Below, in pieces: positions 49,806 to 57,471 of a DNA stretch of 64,000 nucleotides; positions within the stretch are counted from its first letter, which is position 1, and each line of letters starts with the position of its first letter. A program made the position numbers and the translations under genes. The notes under the pieces were generated by a model. It had not been told where the DNA came from and made no database searches. It worked only from the letters and a program-made list of their open reading frames with translations. The DNA lies in the NCBI GenBank assembly GCA_964501785.1, contig CAZCUD010000013.1, positions 51,949-115,948 of the forward strand, written 5' to 3'. Source of the stretch: DATBSK01 sp964501785. GTDB taxonomy: Bacteria > Actinomycetota > Acidimicrobiia > IMCC26256 > PALSA-555.

Positions 49806-50471
49806 CTACGACGAGCCGGATGGTCGCTTCGAGTCGTCGCGCAGCCCCGCCGCGAAGACCGCGGCCTGGGTGCGGCGCTCCATGCCGAGCTTCGAGAGCA
49901 GGTTCGACACGTAGTTCTTCACCGTCTTCTCGGCGAGGTGGACCTGCTCGGCGATCTGACGGTTGGTGAGGCCCTCCGCGATCAGGTCGAGGATGCGACG
50001 CTCCTGCTCGGTCAGGCGGGCTAGCCGCTCGTCCGTCTCCGGCGGCTGGCGGATGCGCTCGAGCACCCGCGCGGTCATCGTGGGGTCGAGCAGCGACTGG
50101 CCCGATGCGACCCGACGCACCGCATCGACCAGGTCGGTGCCCCGGATCTGCTTGAGGAGGTAGCCCGACGCGCCCGCCATGATCGCCTGGAAGAGCGCCT
50201 CGTCATCGGAGTACGAGGTCAGGATCAGGCACTGGATCTCGGGGTGTCGCGACCGGATCTCCCGGCAGACCTCGACTCCGTCGCCGTCGGGGAGCCGCAC
50301 GTCGAGCACCGCCACGTCGGGGGAAGTCGGCGGCACTCGGGCGAGCGCTTCCTCGGCGTTGCTCGCCTCCCCCGCGATCTCGATGTCGTCCTCTGCCTCG
50401 AGCAGCTCGCGCAGCCCGCGGCGGACGACCTCGTGATCGTCCAGCAGGAACACGCGCACGACATCGCCCAC
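49806..50471 (-). CDS. NarL/FixJ response regulator, DosR/DevR-like
   Basis: Response regulator of 221 residues. Receiver: DDHEVVRRGLRELL, phospho-acceptor Asp in VAVLDVRLPDGDG, LILTSYSDDEALF and YLLKQIRG. Output LuxR-type HTH: LTEQERRILDLIAEGLTNRQ then AEKTVKNYVSNLLSKLGMER. The blocks ILTSY, AGASGYL, TNRQIA, EKTVKNYVS and KLGMERRTQAAVFA closely follow mycobacterial DosR. GTG lies 6 nt after TACACT (leaderless). Stops are 4 nt from the convergent kinase. Likely regulates hypoxia or redox genes nearby. Confidence 0.9.
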   Translation of the reverse strand: MGDVVRVFLLDDHEVVRRGLRELLEAEDDIEIAGEASNAEEALARVPPTSPDVAVLDVRLPDGDGVEVCREIRSRHPEIQCLILTSYSDDEALFQAIMAGASGYLLKQIRGTDLVDAVRRVASGQSLLDPTMTARVLERIRQPPETDERLARLTEQERRILDLIAEGLTNRQIAEQVHLAEKTVKNYVSNLLSKLGMERRTQAAVFAAGLRDDSKRPSGSS

Positions 50472-50528
50472 GGCCGGAGTGTACGGGCGTCGGTCGGAGG
50501 TGCCGAGGGACTCGCGCCAGCCCGACGA

Positions 50529-50543
50529 GTGACCTTCGTCCCT
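50529..50543 (+). promoter_or_regulatory. DosR/DevR-type box before the SRPBCC-type gene
   Basis: GTGACCTTCGTCCCT. Its first 14 bases match the DosR consensus core at 11 positions and share GnGACCTTnGnCCC with the box at 48729. Centre is 43 bp before GTG 50579, which lies 7 nt after TACGTT. Compared with box 48729 this is about 10 bp (one helical turn) closer. Confidence 0.55.
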
Positions 50544-50578
50544 TTCCGGCGGCCGAGGCCGTCTCTACGTTGCAAGCC

Positions 50579-51214
50579 GTGCCCGGACCTCAGCTGCTCG
50601 ACGATCTCCTGCCCGTCTACGACGTCTCCGACGGGGTCGCGGTGGAGGTCGACGCCGATCCCGACGTGGCGTGGGCAGCGGTCTTGGCGACCGACCTCGT
50701 CGAGCTCGGCAAGCGACGCCCGATGGTCGGGGTCCTCGGCCTGGTCCGAGCCGTCCCACAGATCGTCGCCGACTTCTTCGCGGGGCGGCCTTCCGCCAAG
50801 CCGCCGGCCCGGCTGACGCTGCGCGACACGGCCACCCTCCCGATGGGTGACGGCGGCTGGGTGCTGCTCGGCGAGCGGGAGCACGAGATCGCGCTCGGAC
50901 TCATCGGCACGTTCTGGCGGCCGGTGATCAAGTACGCACAGGTCGACGACGCGGACGCGTTCCGGTCCTTCGATCGGCCCGGCTTCGCGAAGACGGTGTA
51001 CGCGCTCTCCGCGGACGAGCTCGCCCCGGGCCGCACGCTCCTCACCGCGGTGATGCGCACCGCGACGACCGACGGCCACGCGCGGGGCTGGTTCCAGCGC
51101 TATTGGACGCTCGGCGTCGGCTCGGGTGCGCACGTGCTCGCCCGAAGCCTGCTCGAGGAGGCACGAGCGACCGCCGAGCGCCGGGTCGGCGAGCGCAGCC
51201 CGACGTCGGCGTGA
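50579..51214 (+). CDS. SRPBCC-like protein of unknown function
   Basis: Protein of 211 residues not closely recognised. VAVEVDADPDVAWAAVLATDL is an SRPBCC/polyketide-cyclase-like first strand; later blocks GEREHEIALGLIGTFWRPV and RYWTLGVGSGAHVLARSLLE are typical of the large actinobacterial SRPBCC group. It is first in a two-gene unit with the nitroreductase (GTGA overlap), behind a DosR-like box, so it is probably induced by the same signal. Confidence 0.75.
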   Translation: MPGPQLLDDLLPVYDVSDGVAVEVDADPDVAWAAVLATDLVELGKRRPMVGVLGLVRAVPQIVADFFAGRPSAKPPARLTLRDTATLPMGDGGWVLLGEREHEIALGLIGTFWRPVIKYAQVDDADAFRSFDRPGFAKTVYALSADELAPGRTLLTAVMRTATTDGHARGWFQRYWTLGVGSGAHVLARSLLEEARATAERRVGERSPTSA

Positions 51215-51660
51215 TCCGCGACGCCGGCGCCGCAGTCGAGGTCGACGGGGCTCGACGCAAGCGCAAGCGGGTCCGGCTCGTCCAGCGCTACGTGATCAAC
51301 CCGTGGACGAAGCTCGCCGCACACATGGGCCTCGCGCCTGGTTGCGTGCTCCTCGAGACGACCGGGCGGACGACCGGCACCAAGCGGCGCACGGTCGTCG
51401 GCATGCACGTCGAGGACGGCACGGGCTGGGTGGTCGCCGAGCAGGGGCACCACGCCGGGTACGTGCGCAACCTCGAGGCCGATCCGCACGTTCGGGTCCG
51501 ACTGCGAGGCGGCTGGCGTGAGGGACGCGCCGAGACCGTCCCCGACGACGACGCCCAGGCCCGGCTCGACAGCTTCGGTCGACCCGGCCACGCCAAGAAC
51601 GTGCGCCGCTTCGGCACCGCCCTGCTGACCGTCCGCGTCGATCTCGACCCGACCGCCTGA
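51211..51660 (+). CDS. Ddn-like F420-dependent nitroreductase family protein
   Basis: Deazaflavin (F420)-dependent oxidoreductase of 149 residues, Ddn/DUF385 group: LLETTGRTTGTKRRTVVGMH (F420-binding, with the conserved TTGRxSG-type loop), GTGWVVAEQGHHAGYVRNL and ADPHVRVRLRGGWREG. It reduces quinones or nitro compounds with F420H2. GTG overlaps the upstream stop (GTGA). The gap 51661-51797 after it holds a short palindrome and no gene I can support. Confidence 0.88.
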   Translation: MIRDAGAAVEVDGARRKRKRVRLVQRYVINPWTKLAAHMGLAPGCVLLETTGRTTGTKRRTVVGMHVEDGTGWVVAEQGHHAGYVRNLEADPHVRVRLRGGWREGRAETVPDDDAQARLDSFGRPGHAKNVRRFGTALLTVRVDLDPTA

Positions 51661-51665
51661 CCGGA

Positions 51666-51680
51666 GTCTTGGGCCAAGAC
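51666..51680. repeat. 15-bp palindrome GTCTTGG-G-CCAAGAC
   Basis: Perfect 7-bp arms around a single G, 5 bp past the nitroreductase stop. It shares CTTGGGCC with the DosR-like box at 48729 but matches the consensus core only about 7 of 14, so either a degenerate site or part of a terminator. Confidence 0.35.
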
Positions 51681-51797
51681 GCGCTGCACCACGTCGCCAT
51701 GGTCATCATGTGGCCGTGAGTCGCTCTGAGAGCGATCGACGGCCCCACTTTCGTGGAGACCGATGCCTCTCTGCTCCTGCGGGAGAGGCGAGGCGCG

Positions 51798-52340
51798 CTA
51801 CCGATTGCGCTTCCTTGCGAGGAAGGGCTCGTAGTCGACGGGCATCTCCAGGTCGAAGGCTTTGCACAGCGCCGACACGTCGTGGAAGTCCTTGTCGGTC
51901 AGTGGATAGCCGGTGTGGAACTTGATGAGTTCTTCAGGAGCGATGCAGCTGACGGCGTAGCCGGCGATCAATCCGTGTCCGCTGAGCGCATGAGCGGTAT
52001 AGCTCTCGCCGTGGTCGTCCCCGTAGATCCCGTTGCCCCGCGCGTCGAGCTCGATGATGTGCAAGTCGATCTCGTGACCAGACTCATCAACCAGGAGGTA
52101 GTTGAAGGGGCGAGCATGAGGTTCCCCCTTCTCTCGATACCCACGAGTTGAGAGAAGTCGACGGAGCTTGTCGACATCGCGCCACTGAACCACGAGGTCA
52201 AGATCCTCGTGCTTGCGAGTCTGTCTTCGCAGGAGCGCGTCGACACCCCAGCCGCCATCGATCCAGAGCGCGATGCCGTTCTCCTCGGCGTCCTTGTAGA
52301 TCGCGACGACATCAAGGGCGGATGTCACTCGCCCAGCCAC
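51798..52340 (-). CDS. AadB/Lnu-like nucleotidyltransferase, foreign-looking composition
   Basis: Nucleotidyltransferase-fold protein of 180 residues resembling AadB (aminoglycoside 2''-) and LnuA (lincosamide) enzymes: IALWIDGGWGVDALLRRQTR, then HEDLDLVV for the metal-binding DxD, and GHEIDLHII. GC content by eye is about 55-58%, well below its neighbours, and codons such as AAG/GAT/TCA are more frequent, suggesting transfer. Resistance activity is possible but unproven; many such genes are silent in environmental bacteria. Confidence 0.82.
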   Translation of the reverse strand: MAGRVTSALDVVAIYKDAEENGIALWIDGGWGVDALLRRQTRKHEDLDLVVQWRDVDKLRRLLSTRGYREKGEPHARPFNYLLVDESGHEIDLHIIELDARGNGIYGDDHGESYTAHALSGHGLIAGYAVSCIAPEELIKFHTGYPLTDKDFHDVSALCKAFDLEMPVDYEPFLARKRNR

Positions 52341-52368
52341 CTCCTCCGGTGACCTCGCTCGGCCACAC

Positions 52369-52536
52369 CTACGGCGCGCGGGCGCGGTACTCCTCGAGCG
52401 CGTCGAACGGGACGTGCGCGATGCCGTCGACCATCACGTAGCGGATCCGTCGCTCCTGCACGAGACGAAGCAGCTCTTTCGTCGGGATCCCGAGACGTCG
52501 AGCTGCTTCGGTGGCACGCAGGACGTCAGTGCTCAT
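52369..52536 (-). CDS. Excisionase-family/HTH DNA-binding protein (55 aa)
   Basis: Small protein of 55 residues with a winged-helix excisionase/MerR-like layout: ATEAARRLGIPTKELLRLVQ (helix-turn-helix), IRYVMVDGIAHVPFDALEEY. The start ATG at 52536 has AAGGAGG upstream. It sits between tRNA-Leu and the AadB-like gene, the usual place for a recombination directionality factor, but no integrase is present in the window. A housekeeping HTH is the alternative. Confidence 0.75.
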   Translation of the reverse strand: MSTDVLRATEAARRLGIPTKELLRLVQERRIRYVMVDGIAHVPFDALEEYRARAP

Positions 52537-52570
52537 CGCCGCCTCCTTGGGAATCCTCGCACTCAAGTCG

Positions 52571-52655
52571 TGCCCGGAGAGGGATTCGAACCCCCACGGC
52601 GCCGAAGCGCCCGGCGGGTTTAAGCCGCCTGCGTCTGCCGTTCCGCCACCCGGGC
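52571..52655 (-). tRNA. tRNA-Leu (anticodon TAA)
   Basis: 85-nt cloverleaf on the minus strand. The acceptor GCCCGGG pairs with TCCGGGC (one G-T pair), the D-loop region is followed by the anticodon stem GGCGG/CCGCC around CTTAAAC (anticodon TAA), then a variable arm GGGCGCTTCGGCGCC typical of class II tRNA-Leu, and the T-loop GTTCGAATC. Discriminator A, CCA not encoded. The position and the long variable arm make it certain. Confidence 0.96.
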
Positions 52656-52737
52656 CGGGTGCGTGCGACGAGGGTACGCGGGCTTGACTTGAAGTGGGGT
52701 TGAAGCGGCAACGTGCGTATGCCCGAGGAGGTGGACG

Positions 52738-53745
52738 GTGCCGATCGAACCACTGGAGTACGTGCCCTACGACCGGCTCGACGGACGTGCGCACGTGGTC
52801 GTCGACGGATCGCCGACCGAGGGGACGACGCTCACGCTGACGCACTGGCCCGGCTTCCCGGCCGCGCCCGGGACCGAGGCGGATCTGTCGGCCCAGATGG
52901 CCTTCCGCTACCTGCGTCTCGACGAGCGACTCCACGGCGACGCGACCGCGGTCACCAACAACCACTTCGACCAGGACGGGCTCGTGAGCGTCTTCACGCT
53001 CGTCGACCCGAGCACCGCGCTGGAGCGGGAGGACCGGCTCGTCGACGTCGCCGCGGCCGGCGACTTCGCGACCTACGGTCACCGCGACGCGGCGCGCGCG
53101 TCGATGGCCGTCGCTGCGCTCGCCGATCCCGAGCGTTCGCCGGTGGACCTGCCGAGCGGGGAAGCGCGCGTCGGCGCCCTGTACGAGGCCGGGCTCGACT
53201 GCATCGTCGAGCTGGTCGACCACCCGGATCGCTACCGCGACCTCTGGGCCGACGAGGACGCCGCGCTCGACGCGAGCGAGCGCCTGCTCGCCTCGGGGCG
53301 GGTCGGCATCGCCGAGCGGCCGGACCTCGATCTCACGATCGTCGACCTGCCCGACGACGTGCCGCTCGGGGGCGGCGGGCACCGGTTCGCGCACCACTGG
53401 GCGACCGGACTGCACCCGATGGCGCTGCACCGGGTGGTCGGCGGCTTCACCGTGCTCGTGCGCCAGGGGCGCCGCTACGAGCTCACCTTCCGGTACGAGT
53501 CGTGGGTGCAGTACCGGTCGCGCCCGGTGCGGGCCCGCCGCGACCTGTCACCGCTCGCCGCGGAGCTGAGCGACGACGAGCCGACCGACGCCACGTGGAC
53601 CTACGACGGCAGCGACGGCTTGGCACCCCGCCTGCACCTCGACGGCGCCGACGAGAGCGCGATCGCGCCGGACGACTTCGTCCGCCGCCTCGAGGCACAC
53701 CTCGAGAGCGCCCCGCCCGACTGGGACCCGTTCGCCGCGGCGTGA
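52738..53745 (+). CDS. DUF6687-like protein
   Basis: Conserved hypothetical of 335 residues. GRAHVVVDGSPTEGTTLTLTHWPG, ATAVTNNHFDQDGLVSVF and GHRFAHHWATGLHPMALHR are the most striking segments; NHFDQDG recalls the DHH-type metal site of phosphoesterases, but a second metal motif is not identified. GTG at 52738 is the first start after the tRNA region. No operon partner. Function unknown. Confidence 0.7.
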   Translation: MPIEPLEYVPYDRLDGRAHVVVDGSPTEGTTLTLTHWPGFPAAPGTEADLSAQMAFRYLRLDERLHGDATAVTNNHFDQDGLVSVFTLVDPSTALEREDRLVDVAAAGDFATYGHRDAARASMAVAALADPERSPVDLPSGEARVGALYEAGLDCIVELVDHPDRYRDLWADEDAALDASERLLASGRVGIAERPDLDLTIVDLPDDVPLGGGGHRFAHHWATGLHPMALHRVVGGFTVLVRQGRRYELTFRYESWVQYRSRPVRARRDLSPLAAELSDDEPTDATWTYDGSDGLAPRLHLDGADESAIAPDDFVRRLEAHLESAPPDWDPFAAA

Positions 53746-53767
53746 ACGACGCGGCTCGCCGTCAGCG

Positions 53768-54337
53768 TCAGGAGCCGAACCGGGGTTCGGGCCCAGCTCG
53801 GTGATCGAGGAGGTCTCGCAGTCGGGACAGCCGTGGGTCGTCCGCACCGAGCAGATCGACGAGCCATCCCAGCGCGGCGTGGACGTCGGGCGAGTGCACT
53901 TCGATCATCGCCTCGATGTCCGCCCAGTCTCGCGTCCGATCGAAGAACGCCTTGAAGACGACGAGCTCGGTCGCACCGAGCACCGGGATCGTCGCGCCCC
54001 CGAAGGGCACGCGCACGGTGCGCAGCGAAGCAACCGTGTGGAACTCGTGCGTCGAGAAGAACAGGTCGATCGGCGTGTCATCCCAGAACAGCCGGACCTG
54101 CCCGTCACGCACGACTCGCCGGACGTCACCGTCGTCGAACACGACCCCTTCGGGCAAGGCGTCGAAGACCTGCTCGGCCTGTTCAGGCTCGACGAAGACG
54201 TTGATGTCGATGTCGCGCGTCGCGCGCGGCTCGGCGACGTGGAACGCCAGCGCGAGCGCACCGCCGAACGCGTGCGGGATCGATCGCGCCTCGAGGGCGA
54301 CCTCGAGGGCCAGCACGCGCTCGGTCAGCGACGTCAT
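53768..54337 (-). CDS. Nucleotidyltransferase (AbiEii/MenT-like), probable toxin
   Basis: Nucleotidyltransferase-fold protein of 189 residues: HAFGGALALAFHV (GG/GA loop) and ATRDIDINVFV (DxD metal motif), then IDLFFSTHEFHTV. It overlaps the upstream XRE gene by ATGA, the arrangement of type IV / MenAT-like pairs in which a nucleotidyltransferase blocks growth (for example by modifying tRNA). Length and motifs also fit DUF6036-type or minimal NTases, so the toxin role is inferred from the pair. Confidence 0.75.
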   Translation of the reverse strand: MTSLTERVLALEVALEARSIPHAFGGALALAFHVAEPRATRDIDINVFVEPEQAEQVFDALPEGVVFDDGDVRRVVRDGQVRLFWDDTPIDLFFSTHEFHTVASLRTVRVPFGGATIPVLGATELVVFKAFFDRTRDWADIEAMIEVHSPDVHAALGWLVDLLGADDPRLSRLRDLLDHRAGPEPRFGS

Positions 54338-54660
54338 CGCTCACGAGCACGCGGGAAGCGCGGGTAAGCGAGCACCCGGGCGGGCGGTCGACGGGGCAGA
54401 TGCTCGGCGAGATCGAGCACCTGCTCCAATCTTCGGCCGCACGTGGTGGGGTCCGGGCCCGCCGGTCTCGCTTCCAGCTCGATCGCGGCCGCAGCCCCCG
54501 TCGCCGCGATCAGCCGGGTCAGGGTGCCCACGGTGGGATCGCGATCACCGGACTCGTACGCCACGATCGCGGCCGGCGAGGTGCCGGCGCGGCGGGCCAG
54601 GGCCCGCTTGGAGAGCCGTGCATGCACACGAGCGTTGCGAACTGCGGTCGCCGGATCCAT
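54334..54660 (-). CDS. XRE-family HTH protein, probable antitoxin
   Basis: Protein of 108 residues with an N-terminal lambda-repressor-like HTH (ARLSKRALARRAGTSPAAIV, then YESGDRDPTVGTLTRLIAAT) and a C-terminal tail rich in Arg and Pro that could clasp the partner. ATG at 54660 lies 7 nt after TAACAT, which is inside a 22-bp palindrome, so it is leaderless and likely autorepressed. The gene precedes and overlaps the nucleotidyltransferase. Confidence 0.82.
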   Translation of the reverse strand: MDPATAVRNARVHARLSKRALARRAGTSPAAIVAYESGDRDPTVGTLTRLIAATGAAAAIELEARPAGPDPTTCGRRLEQVLDLAEHLPRRPPARVLAYPRFPRARER

Positions 54661-54667
54661 CCGATGG

Positions 54668-54689
54668 ATGTTATCGGATCCGATAACAT
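54668..54689. promoter_or_regulatory. 22-bp perfect palindrome overlapping the -10 box
   Basis: ATGTTATCGGA and TCCGATAACAT are exact reverse complements, without spacer. On the minus strand the distal half contains TAACAT, the -10 box of the XRE gene (ATG 7 nt further). It lies directly after the stop (54690) of the next upstream gene. Strong candidate operator for the XRE protein. Confidence 0.8.
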
Positions 54690-55070
54690 TCACGCCGCTT
54701 CGGGATGCTGCGCTGCAGCTCGGCGGTTCGGCGGTTCGGCCGTCTCGGAGCCACCGACGGCCTCGAGCAGCGCGGTCCGCATCCGCAGCGCGGCCTCGCC
54801 CTCGAGGCGGTTGACCACCAGGACCCCCTCGACCATGTCGCCGGCGATCTCGTCCCAGGGCCGCTCCCGCATGAGCACCGACACCACGGCGCCGCCGGGA
54901 TAGCGCCGGACCGTCCGCGGGGCGCCCGGCACTCGGGGCGGGCAACGGAACGCCGGCACGGTGAGGCCGGCTGCCCGGGTCGCGGCACCGAGGCGCTTGG
55001 CTGCGTCCGCGAACCGGAGTGCCGGCACGCTCGGTGCCACCCCCTTCGGGGTGGTGGGGTCTCCGCCCAT
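54690..55070 (-). CDS. Conserved hypothetical protein
   Basis: Protein of 126 residues from ATG at 55070. Blocks PALRFADAAKRLGAATRAAGL, VPAFRCPPRVPGAPRTVRRY and MVEGVLVVNRLEGEAA are seen in many actinobacterial hypothetical proteins without known role. The C-terminus is disordered. Its stop touches the TA palindrome, so read-through into the antitoxin is possible. Function unknown. Confidence 0.75.
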   Translation of the reverse strand: MGGDPTTPKGVAPSVPALRFADAAKRLGAATRAAGLTVPAFRCPPRVPGAPRTVRRYPGGAVVSVLMRERPWDEIAGDMVEGVLVVNRLEGEAALRMRTALLEAVGGSETAEPPNRRAAAQHPEAA

Positions 55071-55122
55071 GGAGGCAATCTCGCACGGGGGTGTGACAGG
55101 ACCCGCCGTAGCCTCGGCGCCC

Positions 55123-56484
55123 ATGACCGGCCCCACGGGTGGGGGTGCGCGGCGGCGACTCCCGACCCGGCGCAGCCCGTACGACGCCGAGATCTGGCGC
55201 CTCGCCCTGCCCGCGTTCGGGGCGCTCGCCGCCGAGCCGCTCTACGTGCTGGTCGACACCGCGATCGTCGGTCAGCTCGGCACGCGCCAGCTCGCCGGGC
55301 TGGCAGTGTCGGGGACGGTCCTCGTCGCGGCGTTCTCGCTGTTCAACTTCCTCGCGTACTCCACGACCGCGGCCGTCGCTCGACGGGTCGGCGCGGGCGA
55401 TCGACGCGGTGCTGCGGCACTGGGCATCGACGGCGCGTGGCTGGCGTTCGGGATCGGGCTGGCGCTGCTCCTCGTCGGGCTCGCGACGTCGTCGTGGATC
55501 GTCGACGCGATGGGTGCGTCGGCGAACGTGCGCCCCTACGCCCTCGACTACCTCCGCATCAGCCTGCTCGGTGCGCCGTTCATGCTGGTGGGGTTCGCCG
55601 GCGCCGGATACCTGCGCGGCATGCAGGACACCGCCTCGACCCTCGTGATCGCGGTCGCGGCCAACGTCGTCAACCTGGCGCTCGAGCTGCTCTTCGTGTT
55701 CGGCTTCGACTGGGGGATCGCCGGCTCGGCGTGGGGGACGGTCATCGCGCAGGCGATGGCGGCGATCGCGTTCGTCGCGCTGATCGTGCGCTCGGCCGCT
55801 CGAGAGCGCGCTCCGCTGCGTCCGACGCGGGCTGGGGTGCGCCAGACCGCGGTCGTGGGCGGGCCATTGATGGTGCGCACCGCGTCGCTGCTCGTCGTGT
55901 TCATCGCCACGACGAGCCTCGCGGCGCGCATCTCCGACGATGCGGTCGCCGCGCACCAGATCGCCTATCAGATGTTCCTCCTCCTCGCCCTCTCGATGGA
56001 CGCGCTGGCGATCGCGGCGCAAGCCATGATCGGACGATCGCTCGGTGCCGTCGACGCGCCCGGCGCGCGGGCGATGGCCCGCCGCATGCTCGAGTGGGGC
56101 GTCGTCGTCGGCATCGGGTTCGGCGTCGTGCTCGCCGCGGCGGCGCCGCTGCTCGTCACGCTGTTCAGCGACGACCCGGGCGTCCAGCACCTCGCCGAGC
56201 AGCTGCTCTGGATCGTCGCGGCGCTCCAACCGCTGAACGCGATCGTGTTCGTGCTCGACGGCGTGCTCATCGGTGCGGGCGATCAGCGCTTCCTGGCCGT
56301 GGCGATGATCGTGGCCACGTTCGCGGTCTACGTGCCCGCCGCCGCCGCCGTCACGATCGCCGGTGGCGGGATCGTCGCGCTCTGGGTCGCGCTCGCGCTG
56401 TGGTTCGCCGCTCGTGCCATCGGTCTCTCGGTGCGCTACCGCGGCGACCGCTGGCAGGTGACAGGTGCCGTCGTGCCGTCCTGA
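55123..56484 (+). CDS. MATE family efflux transporter
   Basis: Multidrug and toxin extrusion transporter of 453 residues with about twelve membrane helices in two repeats. Markers are ALPAFGALAAEPLYVLVDTA (first helix), GTRQLAGLAVSG, GYLRGMQDTAS and GALVAIAAQAMIGRSLG-like. Likely exports organic cations or toxic metabolites in exchange for Na or H. ATG follows TAGCCT by 8 nt (leaderless). Confidence 0.9.
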   Translation: MTGPTGGGARRRLPTRRSPYDAEIWRLALPAFGALAAEPLYVLVDTAIVGQLGTRQLAGLAVSGTVLVAAFSLFNFLAYSTTAAVARRVGAGDRRGAAALGIDGAWLAFGIGLALLLVGLATSSWIVDAMGASANVRPYALDYLRISLLGAPFMLVGFAGAGYLRGMQDTASTLVIAVAANVVNLALELLFVFGFDWGIAGSAWGTVIAQAMAAIAFVALIVRSAARERAPLRPTRAGVRQTAVVGGPLMVRTASLLVVFIATTSLAARISDDAVAAHQIAYQMFLLLALSMDALAIAAQAMIGRSLGAVDAPGARAMARRMLEWGVVVGIGFGVVLAAAAPLLVTLFSDDPGVQHLAEQLLWIVAALQPLNAIVFVLDGVLIGAGDQRFLAVAMIVATFAVYVPAAAAVTIAGGGIVALWVALALWFAARAIGLSVRYRGDRWQVTGAVVPS

Positions 56485-56518
56485 CCGGCGCCTCGAGCGC
56501 GTGTGGTTCACTGGACCC

Positions 56519-57469
56519 GTGGTGGACGGTCCGTTCGAGAGCGTGTCGACGCCCGAGCCCTCGATCGGACTCGAGTCGCCCCCCGAGCCCGAGGCTCCCG
56601 ACGTGCCCACCGGCCCCGACGCGACGGCCGGCGGGACGCTCGTGCCCCTCCCGCGCGCGATCGACCCCGACGACGATCCCGCGCGCCCCGGCGACGTCGA
56701 CGGCTGGGGGCGGAGCGAGCGCATGCGGGCGCTCGCCCGCCGGCTCTACGACCCGATCTACCGGCGCTGGCTGCGAGTCGAGTGGGAGGGGCTCGAGCAC
56801 ATCCCTCGCGAGGGCGGCGCGCTCCTGGTCGGCAACCACGCGGGCGCGATCCCGTCCGACGCACCGGTGATCATGCACGGCCTCGAGTCCGAGCTCGGCC
56901 GTCCGGTGTACGGCCTCGCCGACAACTTCTTCCGCGTGCTGCCCGTCATCGGCACGCTCTGGTCGCGCACCGGTGGCGTGCCGGCACACCCCGACAACGC
57001 GTTCCGCCTGCTCCACGACGAGCAGCAGCTCGTCCTGGTCTTCCCCGAGGGCACGAAGGCGACCGGCAAGCTCGTCGGCGAGCGCTACAAGCTGCGGCGC
57101 TTCGGCCGGGGCGGCTTCGTGGAGATCGCGATGCGCGCGGGCGTGCCGATCGTGCCGATCGCGATCGTCGGCAACGAAGAGGCGATGCCGATCCTCTGGA
57201 AGAGCAACGGTCTTGCGCGACTTCTCAACGTCCCGTACGCACCGGTGACCGCCAACATGTTCGTGTTCGGGCCACTCGGCGGGCTCGTGATGCCGCTGCC
57301 CGCCAAGTTCCGGCTGCGCGTGCTGCCGCCCGTGCACTTCGAGGTCGCGACCAACCAACCCCGCTACAACCGCAGCGTGGTGATGGAGCACTCGGAGGCG
57401 ATCCGCACGTCGATCCAGGACGCCGTCATCGAGATGCTCCAGGCACGCAAGAGCATCTGGTTCGGATAG
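56519..57469 (+). CDS. Lysophospholipid acyltransferase family protein (PlsC-like)
   Basis: Acyltransferase of 316 residues. A variable N-terminus rich in Pro/Glu (about 1-75) precedes the catalytic block LLVGNHAGAIPSDAPV, in which the usual HX4D is spaced H-x6-D, then FFRVLPVIGTLWSRTGGVPA and FPEGTKAT, and PVHFEVATNQP. This spacing occurs in a distinct bacterial branch often linked to lipid remodelling. Two adjacent GTGs (56519, 56522) are possible starts. The next gene follows after 2 nt. Confidence 0.85.
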   Translation: MVDGPFESVSTPEPSIGLESPPEPEAPDVPTGPDATAGGTLVPLPRAIDPDDDPARPGDVDGWGRSERMRALARRLYDPIYRRWLRVEWEGLEHIPREGGALLVGNHAGAIPSDAPVIMHGLESELGRPVYGLADNFFRVLPVIGTLWSRTGGVPAHPDNAFRLLHDEQQLVLVFPEGTKATGKLVGERYKLRRFGRGGFVEIAMRAGVPIVPIAIVGNEEAMPILWKSNGLARLLNVPYAPVTANMFVFGPLGGLVMPLPAKFRLRVLPPVHFEVATNQPRYNRSVVMEHSEAIRTSIQDAVIEMLQARKSIWFG

Positions 57470-57471
57470 CG

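Noticed and set aside
51666..51680. Third DosR-type box
   Set aside because: Matches the consensus core at only about 7 of 14 positions and has no gene start at a suitable distance downstream; kept only as a palindrome.
51710..51925. Possible plus-strand genes after the nitroreductase
   Set aside because: No family resemblance, Arg/Ser-rich composition, no promoter or ribosome-binding pattern, and overlap with the convergent nucleotidyltransferase gene.
52369..52655. Complete integrative element at tRNA-Leu
   Set aside because: No integrase, no second attachment repeat of the tRNA end, and no replication or transfer genes in the window; only a remnant-like neighbourhood can be supported.
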